This document shows, one piece after another, positions 1 to 6,387 of a stretch of DNA of 7,542 nt (position 1 is its first letter; every line of letters begins with the position of its first letter). Position numbers and translations under genes: made by a program. Where the stretch lies: positions 1-7,542 of the forward strand of contig JAAZBY010000156.1 in the NCBI GenBank assembly GCA_012513595.1, read 5' to 3'. This DNA is from Chloroflexota bacterium (GTDB taxonomy: Bacteria; Chloroflexota; Anaerolineae; UBA1429). The notes under the pieces are model-generated. The model ran no database searches and was not told the origin of the DNA. It worked only from the letters and a program-made list of their open reading frames with translations.

Positions 1-2
1 GC

Positions 3-542
3 TCGCTGATGGGCGTGTGGTGCGAGGAGACCGACGCCCTGTACCCGGGGCAGACCAACACCGTCGAACCCCTGCGGGCCAACCCGCTGGGCTTGCGCGG
101 CACGTTTGCCTGCCGCGACCTGTGCGACCTTGTGCACCTGGAGGGCGCCGAGGTGCTGGCCTCCTACGGGCAGGACTTTTACAGCGGGCTGCCAGCCCTG
201 ACGGTGAACCAGGCCGGCCAGGGGCGCGCCTACTATGTGGCCACGCGCACCGACGGGGATTTCCTTTATGCCTTTTACGAGGGGCTCACGGCGGACCTGG
301 GCATCCCGCGGATGCTCGACGTGATTCTTCCGGAGGGCGTCACCGTGCAGGCCCGCACCGACGGGGAGCGCACGTTCCTGTTCCTGCTGAACTTTTCCGC
401 CGAGTGGCAGATGATCGACATTGGCGGCGAGGTCTACATGGACGTGCTCACCGGGGAGGAGGTGCGCGGCCGCGTCCCGCTCGACGAGTATGGCTCCCGC
501 GTTCTGGAGGTCATCAGGCAGAACGAGCCTGCCCGGCCATAG
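3..542 (+). CDS. GH42 beta-galactosidase, C-terminal part (5' end outside window)
   Basis: The reading frame is open from the window edge and ends at TAG 540-542, giving about 179 C-terminal residues. The text matches the end of glycoside hydrolase family 42 beta-galactosidases. It begins with a segment of the type GVWCEETDALYPGQ, followed by CDLVHLEGAEVLASY and FYSGLPALTVNQAGQG, which belong to the trimerisation domain. It then ends in the small beta-sandwich C-terminal domain (LPEGVTVQARTDGERTFLFLLNF, then DVLTGEEVRG). The catalytic Glu residues lie in the missing N-terminal barrel, so activity cannot be judged. Family members hydrolyse terminal beta-galactosides (sometimes alpha-L-arabinopyranosides) and are usually cytoplasmic. 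The next gene starts 31 bases downstream on the same strand, consistent with an operon. The methionine codon at 9 is internal to the domain and is not a start. Family is seen with good confidence; the exact substrate is unknown. Confidence 0.88.
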   Translation, partial: SLMGVWCEETDALYPGQTNTVEPLRANPLGLRGTFACRDLCDLVHLEGAEVLASYGQDFYSGLPALTVNQAGQGRAYYVATRTDGDFLYAFYEGLTADLGIPRMLDVILPEGVTVQARTDGERTFLFLLNFSAEWQMIDIGGEVYMDVLTGEEVRGRVPLDEYGSRVLEVIRQNEPARP

Positions 543-559
543 CCGGCGACCACACGACG

Positions 560-565
560 AAAGGA
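560..565 (+). promoter_or_regulatory. Ribosome binding site deciding the GTG start at 574
   Basis: AAAGGA lies 8 bases before GTG 574, just after the stop of the GH42 gene. It supports 574 as the start of the alginate-lyase-family protein. The upstream ATG at 421 would overlap the GH42 gene by about 120 bases and would add residues that do not look like this family. Confidence 0.6.
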
Positions 566-573
566 TCAGGATT

Positions 574-1734
574 GTGGCTGCTCTGCCCCGCGTCTTCCGT
601 CTCGATCCTCAGGCACTAGCCGGCGTGCGCGCCCGCGCGTTGGCCGGCGATGTGGCGCTGGCCCCCGCGCTGGCCGCACTGCGGCGCGAGGCCGATGCGG
701 CCCTGTCGGCCGGCCCCTTTTCGGTCATGGACAAGGAAGCCCTCCCCCTGAGTGGGGACAGGCACGATTATGTCAGCTACGGGCCTTACTGGTGGCCCGA
801 CCCGAGCGCGTCGGGCGGGTTGCCCTACATCCGCAGAGACGGCGAGCGCAATCCCGAGGTGCTGGACGGGGCGCGCTCCGACTCGCCCCGCCTGAAGGCG
901 CTGGCTGCCGCCGTCGACGCGCTGGCGCTTGCGTGGTACCTGGCCGATGACGGCCTCCGCTATGCCGAGCACGCCGCGTTGCTCCTGCGGACCTGGTTCG
1001 TAGACCCCGCCACGCGCATGAACCCACACCTCGAGTACGCCCAGGCTATCCCCGGAATCGTCGACGGGCGTGGCATCGGCATCATCGACACATCGTGCCT
1101 GGTCGCTCTGGTTGACAGCGTGGGCCTGCTGGGCCTCTCCCCGGCCTGGGGGCTAACCGACCAGAGCGCGCTGGAGGCCTGGTTCGCCGAGTACCTCGCC
1201 TGGCTCCTGGCAAGCAGCCACGGCCAGGACGAGCGCCGCTGGCACAACAACCACGGCACCTGGTACGACGCACAGCTGGCCTCCTTCGCCCTGTTCACCG
1301 GCCAAGCGGACCTGGCCCGCGAAACGGTTGCCGGGTCGGCCGTGGCTCGCATCGGCACGCACATCACCCCCGACGGCCGTCAGCCGCACGAGCTGGAGCG
1401 CACCAAGGGGTTCGACTATAGCGTGTTCAACCTGAACGCCTTCTGCGCGCTGGCCGGCATGGCCCAGAAGGTCGGCGAGGACCTGTGGGGCTACCGCGCC
1501 GCGAACGGGGGGAGCATCCGCACGGCGATCGACTGGCTGGCGCCCTACACTGACGGCGCGCTGGACTGGCCGTACCTGCAGATCGAGCCGCTTGACCGCG
1601 GCCGGCTCTATCCGCTTCTCCTGCAAGCCTGGATCCACTACGGCGACGCTGCCTACCCGCAGGCCATTGCCCGCCTGGATGCCGCCCAGACGGCCACGCA
1701 GCGCGCCAACCTGCTGTACGCCAAAGCGCACTAG
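574..1734 (+). CDS. Alginate lyase family protein (PF05426-like), no signal peptide
   Basis: A 386-residue protein from GTG 574. It carries the hallmarks of the alginate-lyase (PF05426) superfamily, an alpha/alpha-barrel fold that also covers related glucuronan/uronate lyases. The visible motifs are SGDRHDY at 60-66 followed by YGPYWWPDP at 69-77, YIRRDGERNPE around 85-95, MNPHLEYAQAIPG near 149-161 with GRGIGIIDT at 165-173, and the active-site signature NNHGTWYD at 225-232. ELERTKGFDYS lies at 273-283. By analogy with PL5 A1-III lyases, Asn226, His227, Arg276 and Tyr282 are the likely catalytic set, acting by beta-elimination on 4-linked uronates. The length suits a single catalytic domain. 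No hydrophobic leader is present, so the enzyme probably works in the cytoplasm on imported oligosaccharides, whereas characterised relatives are generally exported. Context (GH42 before, oxidoreductases after) suggests uronate-containing glycan use. The substrate could be alginate, glucuronan or something else; only the superfamily is secure. Confidence 0.85.
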   Translation: MAALPRVFRLDPQALAGVRARALAGDVALAPALAALRREADAALSAGPFSVMDKEALPLSGDRHDYVSYGPYWWPDPSASGGLPYIRRDGERNPEVLDGARSDSPRLKALAAAVDALALAWYLADDGLRYAEHAALLLRTWFVDPATRMNPHLEYAQAIPGIVDGRGIGIIDTSCLVALVDSVGLLGLSPAWGLTDQSALEAWFAEYLAWLLASSHGQDERRWHNNHGTWYDAQLASFALFTGQADLARETVAGSAVARIGTHITPDGRQPHELERTKGFDYSVFNLNAFCALAGMAQKVGEDLWGYRAANGGSIRTAIDWLAPYTDGALDWPYLQIEPLDRGRLYPLLLQAWIHYGDAAYPQAIARLDAAQTATQRANLLYAKAH

Positions 1735-1821
1735 GTTGGGCGCCCAGCGGCCGCGCTCTGCGACGGGCGTGCGGGCGCCGTTCGCCTTTCTATCCGCGAG
1801 TTGACTGATAGGAGACAGATC

Positions 1822-2793
1822 ATGGAGTATCGCACGCTGACCGGAACCGGCGCGACGGTGTCGCGCGTCTGCCTGGGGACGATGACCTTCGGCCGCGAGG
1901 TCGACGAGGCCACCGCCATCCGCATGGTGCACACGGCCCTGGACGCCGGCGTGAACGTGGTCGACGAAGCCGACCTCTACGCCGGCGGTCGCTCCGAAGA
2001 GATCGTCGGCAAGGCCCTGCTGGGCAAGCGCGACGCCGTGGTCCTCTGCAGCAAGGTGGCCAACCCCTCCGGCCCCTACCCCCTGCGCGACGCGGGCCTG
2101 CATCGCTGGCACGTGATCAAGGGCGTCGAGGACATCCTCACCCGCCTGCAGACCGACCGCCTCGACGTCCTGTACATGCACCGCCCCGACCGCCAGACGC
2201 CGATGGAAGAGACGCTCTCGGCCATCGACCGGCTGGTACAGCAGGGCAAGGTGCTGTACGTCGGCATGTCGAACTATGCCGCCTGGCAGGTGTGCGACGC
2301 GCGCTGGCTGGCCAGGACCAACGGCTGGGCGGCGCCGGTAGTCACGCAGTACCCCTACAACCTGATTACCCGCAGCCTGGATGAAGAGGCCGTCGAGTTC
2401 CTGCGTACCTCGCGCGTGGGCCTCACCGTGTACAACCCGCTGGCGGGCGGCCTGTTGACGGGCAAGCACTCCTCGGCCGCGGCGCCCGCCGAGGGCACCC
2501 GCATCGCCGATAGCGCCGAGTACTATCGCCGCTTCTGGAATGAGACGAACCGGCAGGCGGTGGCGCGCCTGCAGGCCATTGCCGCCGAGGCGGGCAAGAC
2601 CCTGATCGAGCTGGCCTTCCAGTGGCTGGCGACGCAGCCTTATGTCGATTCGATTGTGGTGGGCGCCAGCAAGCCCGCCCACCTGGAGCAGAACATCGCC
2701 GCAGTCTCCGGCCGCCTGGACGAGGCCACCCTGCGCGCCTGTGACGAGGTCTGGCGCGAGATCCGCGGCGAGCATTTCGCCTACAGTCGCTGA
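1822..2793 (+). CDS. Aldo/keto reductase family oxidoreductase
   Basis: A 323-residue single-domain (beta/alpha)8 aldo/keto reductase. The start is ATG 1822, preceded by GGAGA at 1811-1815. The frame extends up to a TTG at 1801, but the SD lies downstream of that codon, so it is rejected. The family tetrad is visible: Asp48 and Tyr53 in NVVDEADLY, Lys78 in VLCSKV, and His120 in LYMHRPD. The cofactor-side GMSNY lies at 148-152, and the C-terminal VVGASKPAHLEQN near 279-291 is the usual NADP(H) phosphate-binding segment. Such enzymes reduce aldehydes or ketones, including sugars, with NADPH. One oddity is that the usual Thr after the catalytic Asp (DTA) is Glu49. The protein resembles the AKR subgroups that include YhdN/IolS-like and potassium-channel-beta-like proteins. 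In this cluster it may reduce or oxidise a sugar released by the upstream hydrolase or lyase; that role is inferred. Confidence 0.92.
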   Translation: MEYRTLTGTGATVSRVCLGTMTFGREVDEATAIRMVHTALDAGVNVVDEADLYAGGRSEEIVGKALLGKRDAVVLCSKVANPSGPYPLRDAGLHRWHVIKGVEDILTRLQTDRLDVLYMHRPDRQTPMEETLSAIDRLVQQGKVLYVGMSNYAAWQVCDARWLARTNGWAAPVVTQYPYNLITRSLDEEAVEFLRTSRVGLTVYNPLAGGLLTGKHSSAAAPAEGTRIADSAEYYRRFWNETNRQAVARLQAIAAEAGKTLIELAFQWLATQPYVDSIVVGASKPAHLEQNIAAVSGRLDEATLRACDEVWREIRGEHFAYSR

Positions 2794-2801
2794 CCGTCCG
2801 C

Positions 2802-2839
2802 CGGGGGCGGCCCTGCAGAGCGTGAAGCGGCCGCCCCCG
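2802..2839 (+). other. Perfect 11-bp GC stem-loop between two operon genes
   Basis: The bases at 2802-2812 (CGGGGGCGGCC) pair perfectly with 2829-2839, leaving a 16-base loop. The structure begins 8 bases after the stop of the aldo/keto reductase and ends 11 bases before the SD (GAAAGGGG, 2851-2858) of the next gene. No T-run follows, so it is not a standard intrinsic terminator. It may stabilise the upstream mRNA, act as a pause or partial terminator that lowers downstream expression, or mark an mRNA processing point. It is visible in sequence; function is inferred. Confidence 0.5.
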
Positions 2840-2864
2840 ACTCCCCGTCAGAAAGGGGCCAGCC

Positions 2865-3968
2865 ATGAGCAGTGTCGTCGGCATGGGCGTCGTGGGGGCC
2901 GGTTCCATCGGCATTCGCGCCGCGCTCATGCACCTTTCCCTCCCCGACGTGCAGGATCGCGTGCGCCTGACGGCCGTGTGCGACCCGGTCCCCGGCCGGG
3001 CGGCCGCCGCCGCCGAGCGCTACGGCGTGCCGGCCGCCTACGAGCGCTGCGAGGACCTCCTCGCAGATGCCCACGTCGACGCGGTGACCCTCTGCTCCCC
3101 CATCGGCCTGCACTATGCGCAGGGCCTGCAGGCCATCGAGGCAGGCAAACATATCCACTTTAACAAGACCATGACGATCACCGCCGCCGAAGCCGACGAC
3201 CTCATCGCCCGTGCCGCGGCGCGCGGGGTGCACCTGGTGGCCTCGCCGGGGATGATGCTGCACCCGTTCAACCGGCGGATCCGGCGCCTGGTTCTGGAGG
3301 GCGCCCTGGGCACCCTGGTGTGGGCGGTGGCCGGCGCGGCCATCAACACCTACCACCTCGATGAGGCGGTCCGCCGTGGAGACGACGTCCTCTCCAACAT
3401 CGACCCCTCCTGGTACTTTCGCCGCCCGGGTGGCGGGCCGCAGTACGACGTCACCGTGTACTGCCTGCACAACCTGACGGGTATCCTCGGCCCGGTGCGC
3501 CGGGTGACGGCCCTCTCCGGGCTGGTGCTACGCGAGCGGGAGTTTCGCGGCGCCAAGATCCCCTGCGACATGGACGACAACACCATGCTCCTGGTGGACT
3601 TTGGGCAGGCGTTCTACGCCTTTGTCTACGGGACGGTGGCCGGCCACGTCACCCAGGGGTTCCACCCCAGCATCTTTGGCACCGCGGGATCGGTGGTCGG
3701 CACGCGGTTCGGCGATCAGGACCTGCGCCTGCCGGGTGAGCACCAGCCCCACGTCGTCGGCCAGCACGCGGCCATGGAGGAGAGCCACGTCTTTGAGGAC
3801 CTCATGCAGCTGGTGGACCGCATCCGAGATGGGAAAGAGTCGGTGGCCTCGGCAGAACACGCCCGCCACGTGATCGAGATCATCGAGGCGGGGTACCGCT
3901 CCGCCGAGACGGGCCAGGCCATGGACTTGAGCACGACCTTCCGTCCGTTGCCGCTCGCGGATCTGTAG
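2865..3968 (+). CDS. Gfo/Idh/MocA family oxidoreductase, divergent EKP motif
   Basis: A 367-residue two-domain protein starting at ATG 2865, with SD GAAAGGGG 6 bases before it. The N-terminal Rossmann domain (about 5-125) has GxGxxG at 11-16 (GAGSIG), an acidic Asp40 at the end of the second strand that fits NAD(H) binding, and CSPIGLHY near 77-84. The C-terminal alpha/beta domain (about 130-350) contains GGGPQYDVTVYCLHNLTGILGP at 189-210. This corresponds to the family's Asp-x3-His active-site stretch, with Tyr199 at the usual His place and His202 nearby. The family's EKP signature is replaced by Asn100-Lys101-Thr102: Lys is kept, but Glu and Pro are lost. The family performs NAD(P)-dependent oxidation or reduction of sugars, inositols and their derivatives, and sometimes redox-neutral glycosidase chemistry. 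In this operon a role on a liberated sugar or uronate is plausible but not shown. The protein has no signal sequence and should be cytoplasmic. Confidence 0.88.
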   Translation: MSSVVGMGVVGAGSIGIRAALMHLSLPDVQDRVRLTAVCDPVPGRAAAAAERYGVPAAYERCEDLLADAHVDAVTLCSPIGLHYAQGLQAIEAGKHIHFNKTMTITAAEADDLIARAAARGVHLVASPGMMLHPFNRRIRRLVLEGALGTLVWAVAGAAINTYHLDEAVRRGDDVLSNIDPSWYFRRPGGGPQYDVTVYCLHNLTGILGPVRRVTALSGLVLREREFRGAKIPCDMDDNTMLLVDFGQAFYAFVYGTVAGHVTQGFHPSIFGTAGSVVGTRFGDQDLRLPGEHQPHVVGQHAAMEESHVFEDLMQLVDRIRDGKESVASAEHARHVIEIIEAGYRSAETGQAMDLSTTFRPLPLADL

Positions 3969-3971
3969 GGC

Positions 3972-3987
3972 GCGCCGACGCGCCGAC
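3972..3987 (+). repeat. Two tandem copies of GCGCCGAC
   Basis: The 8-base unit GCGCCGAC occurs twice back to back in the 50-base gap between the Gfo/Idh/MocA gene and the SDR gene. The first copy overlaps an 8-base GGCGCGCC palindrome (3969-3976). Such short runs arise readily in GC-rich DNA by slippage. An operator role is possible, but nothing else supports it. Confidence 0.3.
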
Positions 3988-4018
3988 GCTGCCGGCCCCA
4001 CCCTACCTAGGAGGTAGC

Positions 4019-4921
4019 ATGCGCATTCTGATCACCGGTGCCAGCGGGCGCTTCGGGAAGTACATGGCCGCCGCCCTGCTGGGCGACTATGACCTGGTAT
4101 TGGCCTCACGCACTCCTCCGCCCGAGGCGCTCAGCGGGCTCCCCTGGGTGCAGGCGGACCTGAACGTGTTCGAGGATTGCCGCCGCGCCGTGGCAGGAGT
4201 CCAGGCCATCATGCACCTGGGCGCCGTTCCTGAGCCCAGCGACCACCCCGACGTCCGCCGCAGCTATGCCGAGCGGGGGCTGCCCCAGCGGCCGTTCGAC
4301 GCCACGATGCACACGAACATCATGGGGACCTACTACTTGCTCATGGCCGCCGTGGAGGCGGGCGTCGAGACGGTGGTGATGACCGGCTCCAACTGCGCCT
4401 TTGGGCACGGGTACCGCATCTCCAGGCGCCCCTTCCCCTTCCGGTACCTGCCCCTCGACGAGGAGCACCCCTCCGACGTGGAAGACTCGTACTCCTACTC
4501 CAAGCTGGCCGGGGAGGAGTTGCTGGCCTCGTTCACGCGGGCCTACGGGCTGCGCACCTACGTGACGCGCCCCGCAGGGATCTGCCCGCCGGAGCGGCTG
4601 CAGTCCATGGCCGAGAACGCCCGCCCCGTCACCGCCTGGTCCGACTGGCTGTTTGGCTACGTGGCCAGCGAGGACCTGGCCGACCTGCAGCGCGTTATCC
4701 TGGAAAACGCGGCGGACCTGCCCGCGCACGGCGTCTTTGTCGCCAATGCGCTCGACAGCACGCTGCTGGAGCCCACCATGGACGTCATCGCCCGCTTCCG
4801 CCCCGACCTGGTCCCCTTGGCCAGGGGGATCAGCGGGCACAGGGCGCTCTTGTCCACGGCCAAGGCGCGGAGGGTACTCGGCTGGCAGCCCACGCGCAGC
4901 TGGCGTCAGTACCTTCCGTGA
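4019..4921 (+). CDS. Extended short-chain dehydrogenase (NAD-dependent epimerase/dehydratase or uronate dehydrogenase-like)
   Basis: A 300-residue extended SDR starting at ATG 4019. The start is fixed by AGGAGG at 4009-4014 and by the Rossmann fold beginning at residue 2. Motifs are TGASGRFG (GxxGxxG, 6-13) for NAD binding, DLNV near 47-50, MHLGAV at 65-70, NIMGTYYLL at 100-108, the Ser-containing MTGSNCAFG at 121-129, and the catalytic Tyr158-x3-Lys162 in SYSYSKLAGEE. All active-site residues are intact. The TGSN segment, the DEEHPSDVEDSYSYSK region and the modest length recall uronate dehydrogenases and related sugar epimerases. That would suit oxidation of glucuronate or galacturonate to an aldarolactone, or epimerisation of a nucleotide sugar. 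The catabolic neighbours favour the first reading, but the sequence does not settle it. This is the last gene of the plus-strand cluster; it ends at TGA 4919-4921, facing the helicase gene. Confidence 0.88.
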   Translation: MRILITGASGRFGKYMAAALLGDYDLVLASRTPPPEALSGLPWVQADLNVFEDCRRAVAGVQAIMHLGAVPEPSDHPDVRRSYAERGLPQRPFDATMHTNIMGTYYLLMAAVEAGVETVVMTGSNCAFGHGYRISRRPFPFRYLPLDEEHPSDVEDSYSYSKLAGEELLASFTRAYGLRTYVTRPAGICPPERLQSMAENARPVTAWSDWLFGYVASEDLADLQRVILENAADLPAHGVFVANALDSTLLEPTMDVIARFRPDLVPLARGISGHRALLSTAKARRVLGWQPTRSWRQYLP

Positions 4922-4945
4922 TGCTCTAGCGGGGTCTCTTGGGGT

Positions 4946-4967
4946 CGGGCGATAGATAGGCCGCCCG
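4946..4967. terminator. Small stem-loop in convergent gap, possible terminator
   Basis: CGGGCG (4946-4951) pairs with CGCCCG (4962-4967) around a 10-base AT-richer loop, 24 bases after the SDR stop. There is no T-tract on either side, so it is only a candidate. With the next stem-loop it fills the 119-base gap between two convergent genes. Confidence 0.35.
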
Positions 4968-4985
4968 TGGAGAGAGGATGTGCCG

Positions 4986-5015
4986 GCCGGGGTCCGAATG
5001 GCAACAGACCCCGGC
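4986..5015. terminator. Strong stem-loop between convergent genes, possible bidirectional terminator
   Basis: GCCGGGGTC (4986-4994) pairs perfectly with 5007-5015 around a 12-base loop. Further CCGG pairing outside is possible across a two-base bulge. It lies 64 bases after the SDR stop and 25 bases beyond the helicase stop, where a shared terminator for convergent genes is expected. The lack of a T-tract argues against a classic intrinsic terminator; a Rho-type or 3'-end-protecting structure is the alternative. Confidence 0.5.
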
Positions 5016-5040
5016 GCCGGCTGACGCGCGCAGCGGAGCG

Positions 5041-6294
5041 CTACCAGCCCCGCTGGCGACGCCGGGTGCTGGCCGGGCGCGTGCGACGCCGGCCGGCGGC
5101 ATCCCACGACTGCCGCGAGAAGCCGGGCTGCTGCGCCCTGGGGGGCGCGGGTACCAGGATCTGCATCGCATCTTCAGAGTAGGGAAAGTCGCTGAGGGTG
5201 CGTTGCTGGATCCGCTCGCCCAGCACGTCCTCGATGGCGCGCACCATGGGCAGGTCCTCGCTGGTGGCCAGGGTCAGCGCCTCGCCCGTCTGCTCCGCGC
5301 GGCCCGTGCGGCCGATGCGGTGGGTATAGGCGTCGACCGTGTCGGGCATGTCATAGTTCACGACGAAGGCGATGTCGGCCACGTCGATGCCCCGGGAGGC
5401 CACATCGGTGGCCACCATAATGTCATAGCGGCCGCTGCGGAAGCCGTCGATGGCCCTCTGCCGGCGGTTCTGGGTCATGTTGCCCTGCAGCTCGGCCGCG
5501 CGGAAGCCGCGCTTGGAGAGCCGTTGGGCCAGAACGCGTGCCCGCCGCTTGGTGCGGGTAAAGACGAGCACGCGGCCCGTGGCGGTATGCTCGAGCAGGG
5601 CCAGCAGCAACTCCGTCTTTTGCCGGCTGGGCGTCGGGTAGAGGGCGTGTGAGACGGTGTCGACCGGCGCGATGTCCCCGATCTGCACGGTGACCGGGTC
5701 GCGCAGGATGCTATCTGCTAGGGTGCGGATCTCGTCGGGCATCGTGGCGGAAAAGAACAGCGTCTGGCGCTCGCTGGGCAGCTGCCGCAGCACACGGCGC
5801 ACGTCGGGCAGGAAGCCCATGTCGCACATGCGGTCGGCCTCGTCGAGCACCAAGACCTCGACGCGCGAGAGATCGATATCGCCCTCGCCGAGGTGGTCGA
5901 GCAGCCGCCCCGGGCAGGCCACCACAACCTGGACGCCCTTTCGCAGGGCGGCCAGCTGGGGGGCCTTGCCCACTCCGCCGTAGATGGCCGCGCTGCGGGC
6001 GCCGGTGTGCCGCCCCAGAAGCGTGACGGCCTGGTGGGTTTGCTCGGCCAGCTCGCGCGTCGGCGCCAGCACCAGGGCGCGGACGTGCCGGCCCGAGCCG
6101 CGTATCAGTCGTTGCAGGATGGGCAGGACAAAGGCCGCGGTCTTGCTGGTACCGGTCTGGGCAATGCCCAGGACGTCGCGGCCCTCGAGGACGGGGGGAA
6201 TGGCGCCCGCCTGAACGGGCGTGGGCGTGGAATAGCCGGCGCTGCGGATGCCCGCGGCAATGCGCGGGTCAAACTGAAACTCTTCAAAACTCAA
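5041..6294 (-). CDS. DEAD-box ATP-dependent RNA helicase, RhlE-like, with altered Walker A
   Basis: A 417-residue protein read from TTG 6294 to TAG (5043-5041). It is a two-RecA-domain RNA helicase that unwinds short duplexes using ATP and usually acts in ribosome assembly, RNA decay or cold response. Motifs are Q-motif with Phe6 and GYSTPTPVQ (20-28), motif I AQTGTSKT (45-52), Ia PTREL (78-82), GG (106-107), Ib CPGR (127-130, usually TPGR), II DEAD (151-154), III SAT (182-184), IV VFTRTK (244-249), V ATDVASRGID (295-304), and VI HRIGRTGR (325-332). A basic Arg-rich tail follows residue 385. Motif I has Ser50 where the family has Gly. The opening MSFEEFQFDP matches the usual RhlE start, so the TTG is chosen. 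The longer frame to GTG 6384 adds 30 atypical residues, and that codon sits at the predicted transcription start. The gene is monocistronic and lies between convergent and divergent neighbours. The RhlE subtype is less certain than the family. Confidence 0.93.
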   Translation of the reverse strand: MSFEEFQFDPRIAAGIRSAGYSTPTPVQAGAIPPVLEGRDVLGIAQTGTSKTAAFVLPILQRLIRGSGRHVRALVLAPTRELAEQTHQAVTLLGRHTGARSAAIYGGVGKAPQLAALRKGVQVVVACPGRLLDHLGEGDIDLSRVEVLVLDEADRMCDMGFLPDVRRVLRQLPSERQTLFFSATMPDEIRTLADSILRDPVTVQIGDIAPVDTVSHALYPTPSRQKTELLLALLEHTATGRVLVFTRTKRRARVLAQRLSKRGFRAAELQGNMTQNRRQRAIDGFRSGRYDIMVATDVASRGIDVADIAFVVNYDMPDTVDAYTHRIGRTGRAEQTGEALTLATSEDLPMVRAIEDVLGERIQQRTLSDFPYSEDAMQILVPAPPRAQQPGFSRQSWDAAGRRRTRPASTRRRQRGW

Positions 6295-6304
6295 GCCGAG
6301 AATG

Positions 6305-6310
6305 CTCCTT
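6305..6310 (-). promoter_or_regulatory. Ribosome binding site deciding the TTG start of the helicase
   Basis: AAGGAG on the minus strand (6310 to 6305) lies 10 bases before TTG 6294-6292. It is the only good SD in the leader and agrees with the family-typical N-terminus beginning MSFEEF. Confidence 0.65.
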
Positions 6311-6387
6311 GCCTCAACGAGGCCAAGTCGCACACTCAGCTCGATGACGCTCACCACTGGCCGGCGCTGATCGCCAGGCCTCACGGT

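Noticed and set aside
421..573. Longer start for the alginate-lyase-family gene at ATG 421
   Set aside because: It overlaps the GH42 gene by about 120 bases, has a non-family sequence, and is outcompeted by GTG 574 with its SD.
1737..1746. Perfect 10-base palindrome TGGGCGCCCA after the lyase stop
   Set aside because: A short GC palindrome of this size is common by chance here and has no repeat partner or T-tract. The rest of the 87-base gap (to 1821) shows only the SD of the next gene.
1153..2775. Long minus-strand open frame of 540 codons opposite the lyase and aldo/keto reductase genes
   Set aside because: Its translation is low in complexity and matches no family. The plus strand holds two clear conserved proteins, and long antisense frames are expected opposite GC-rich genes.
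4106..5107. Minus-strand open frame of 333 codons opposite the SDR gene
   Set aside because: It is a shadow of the SDR frame: no recognisable domain, no SD at its start, and it runs through the convergent stem-loops.
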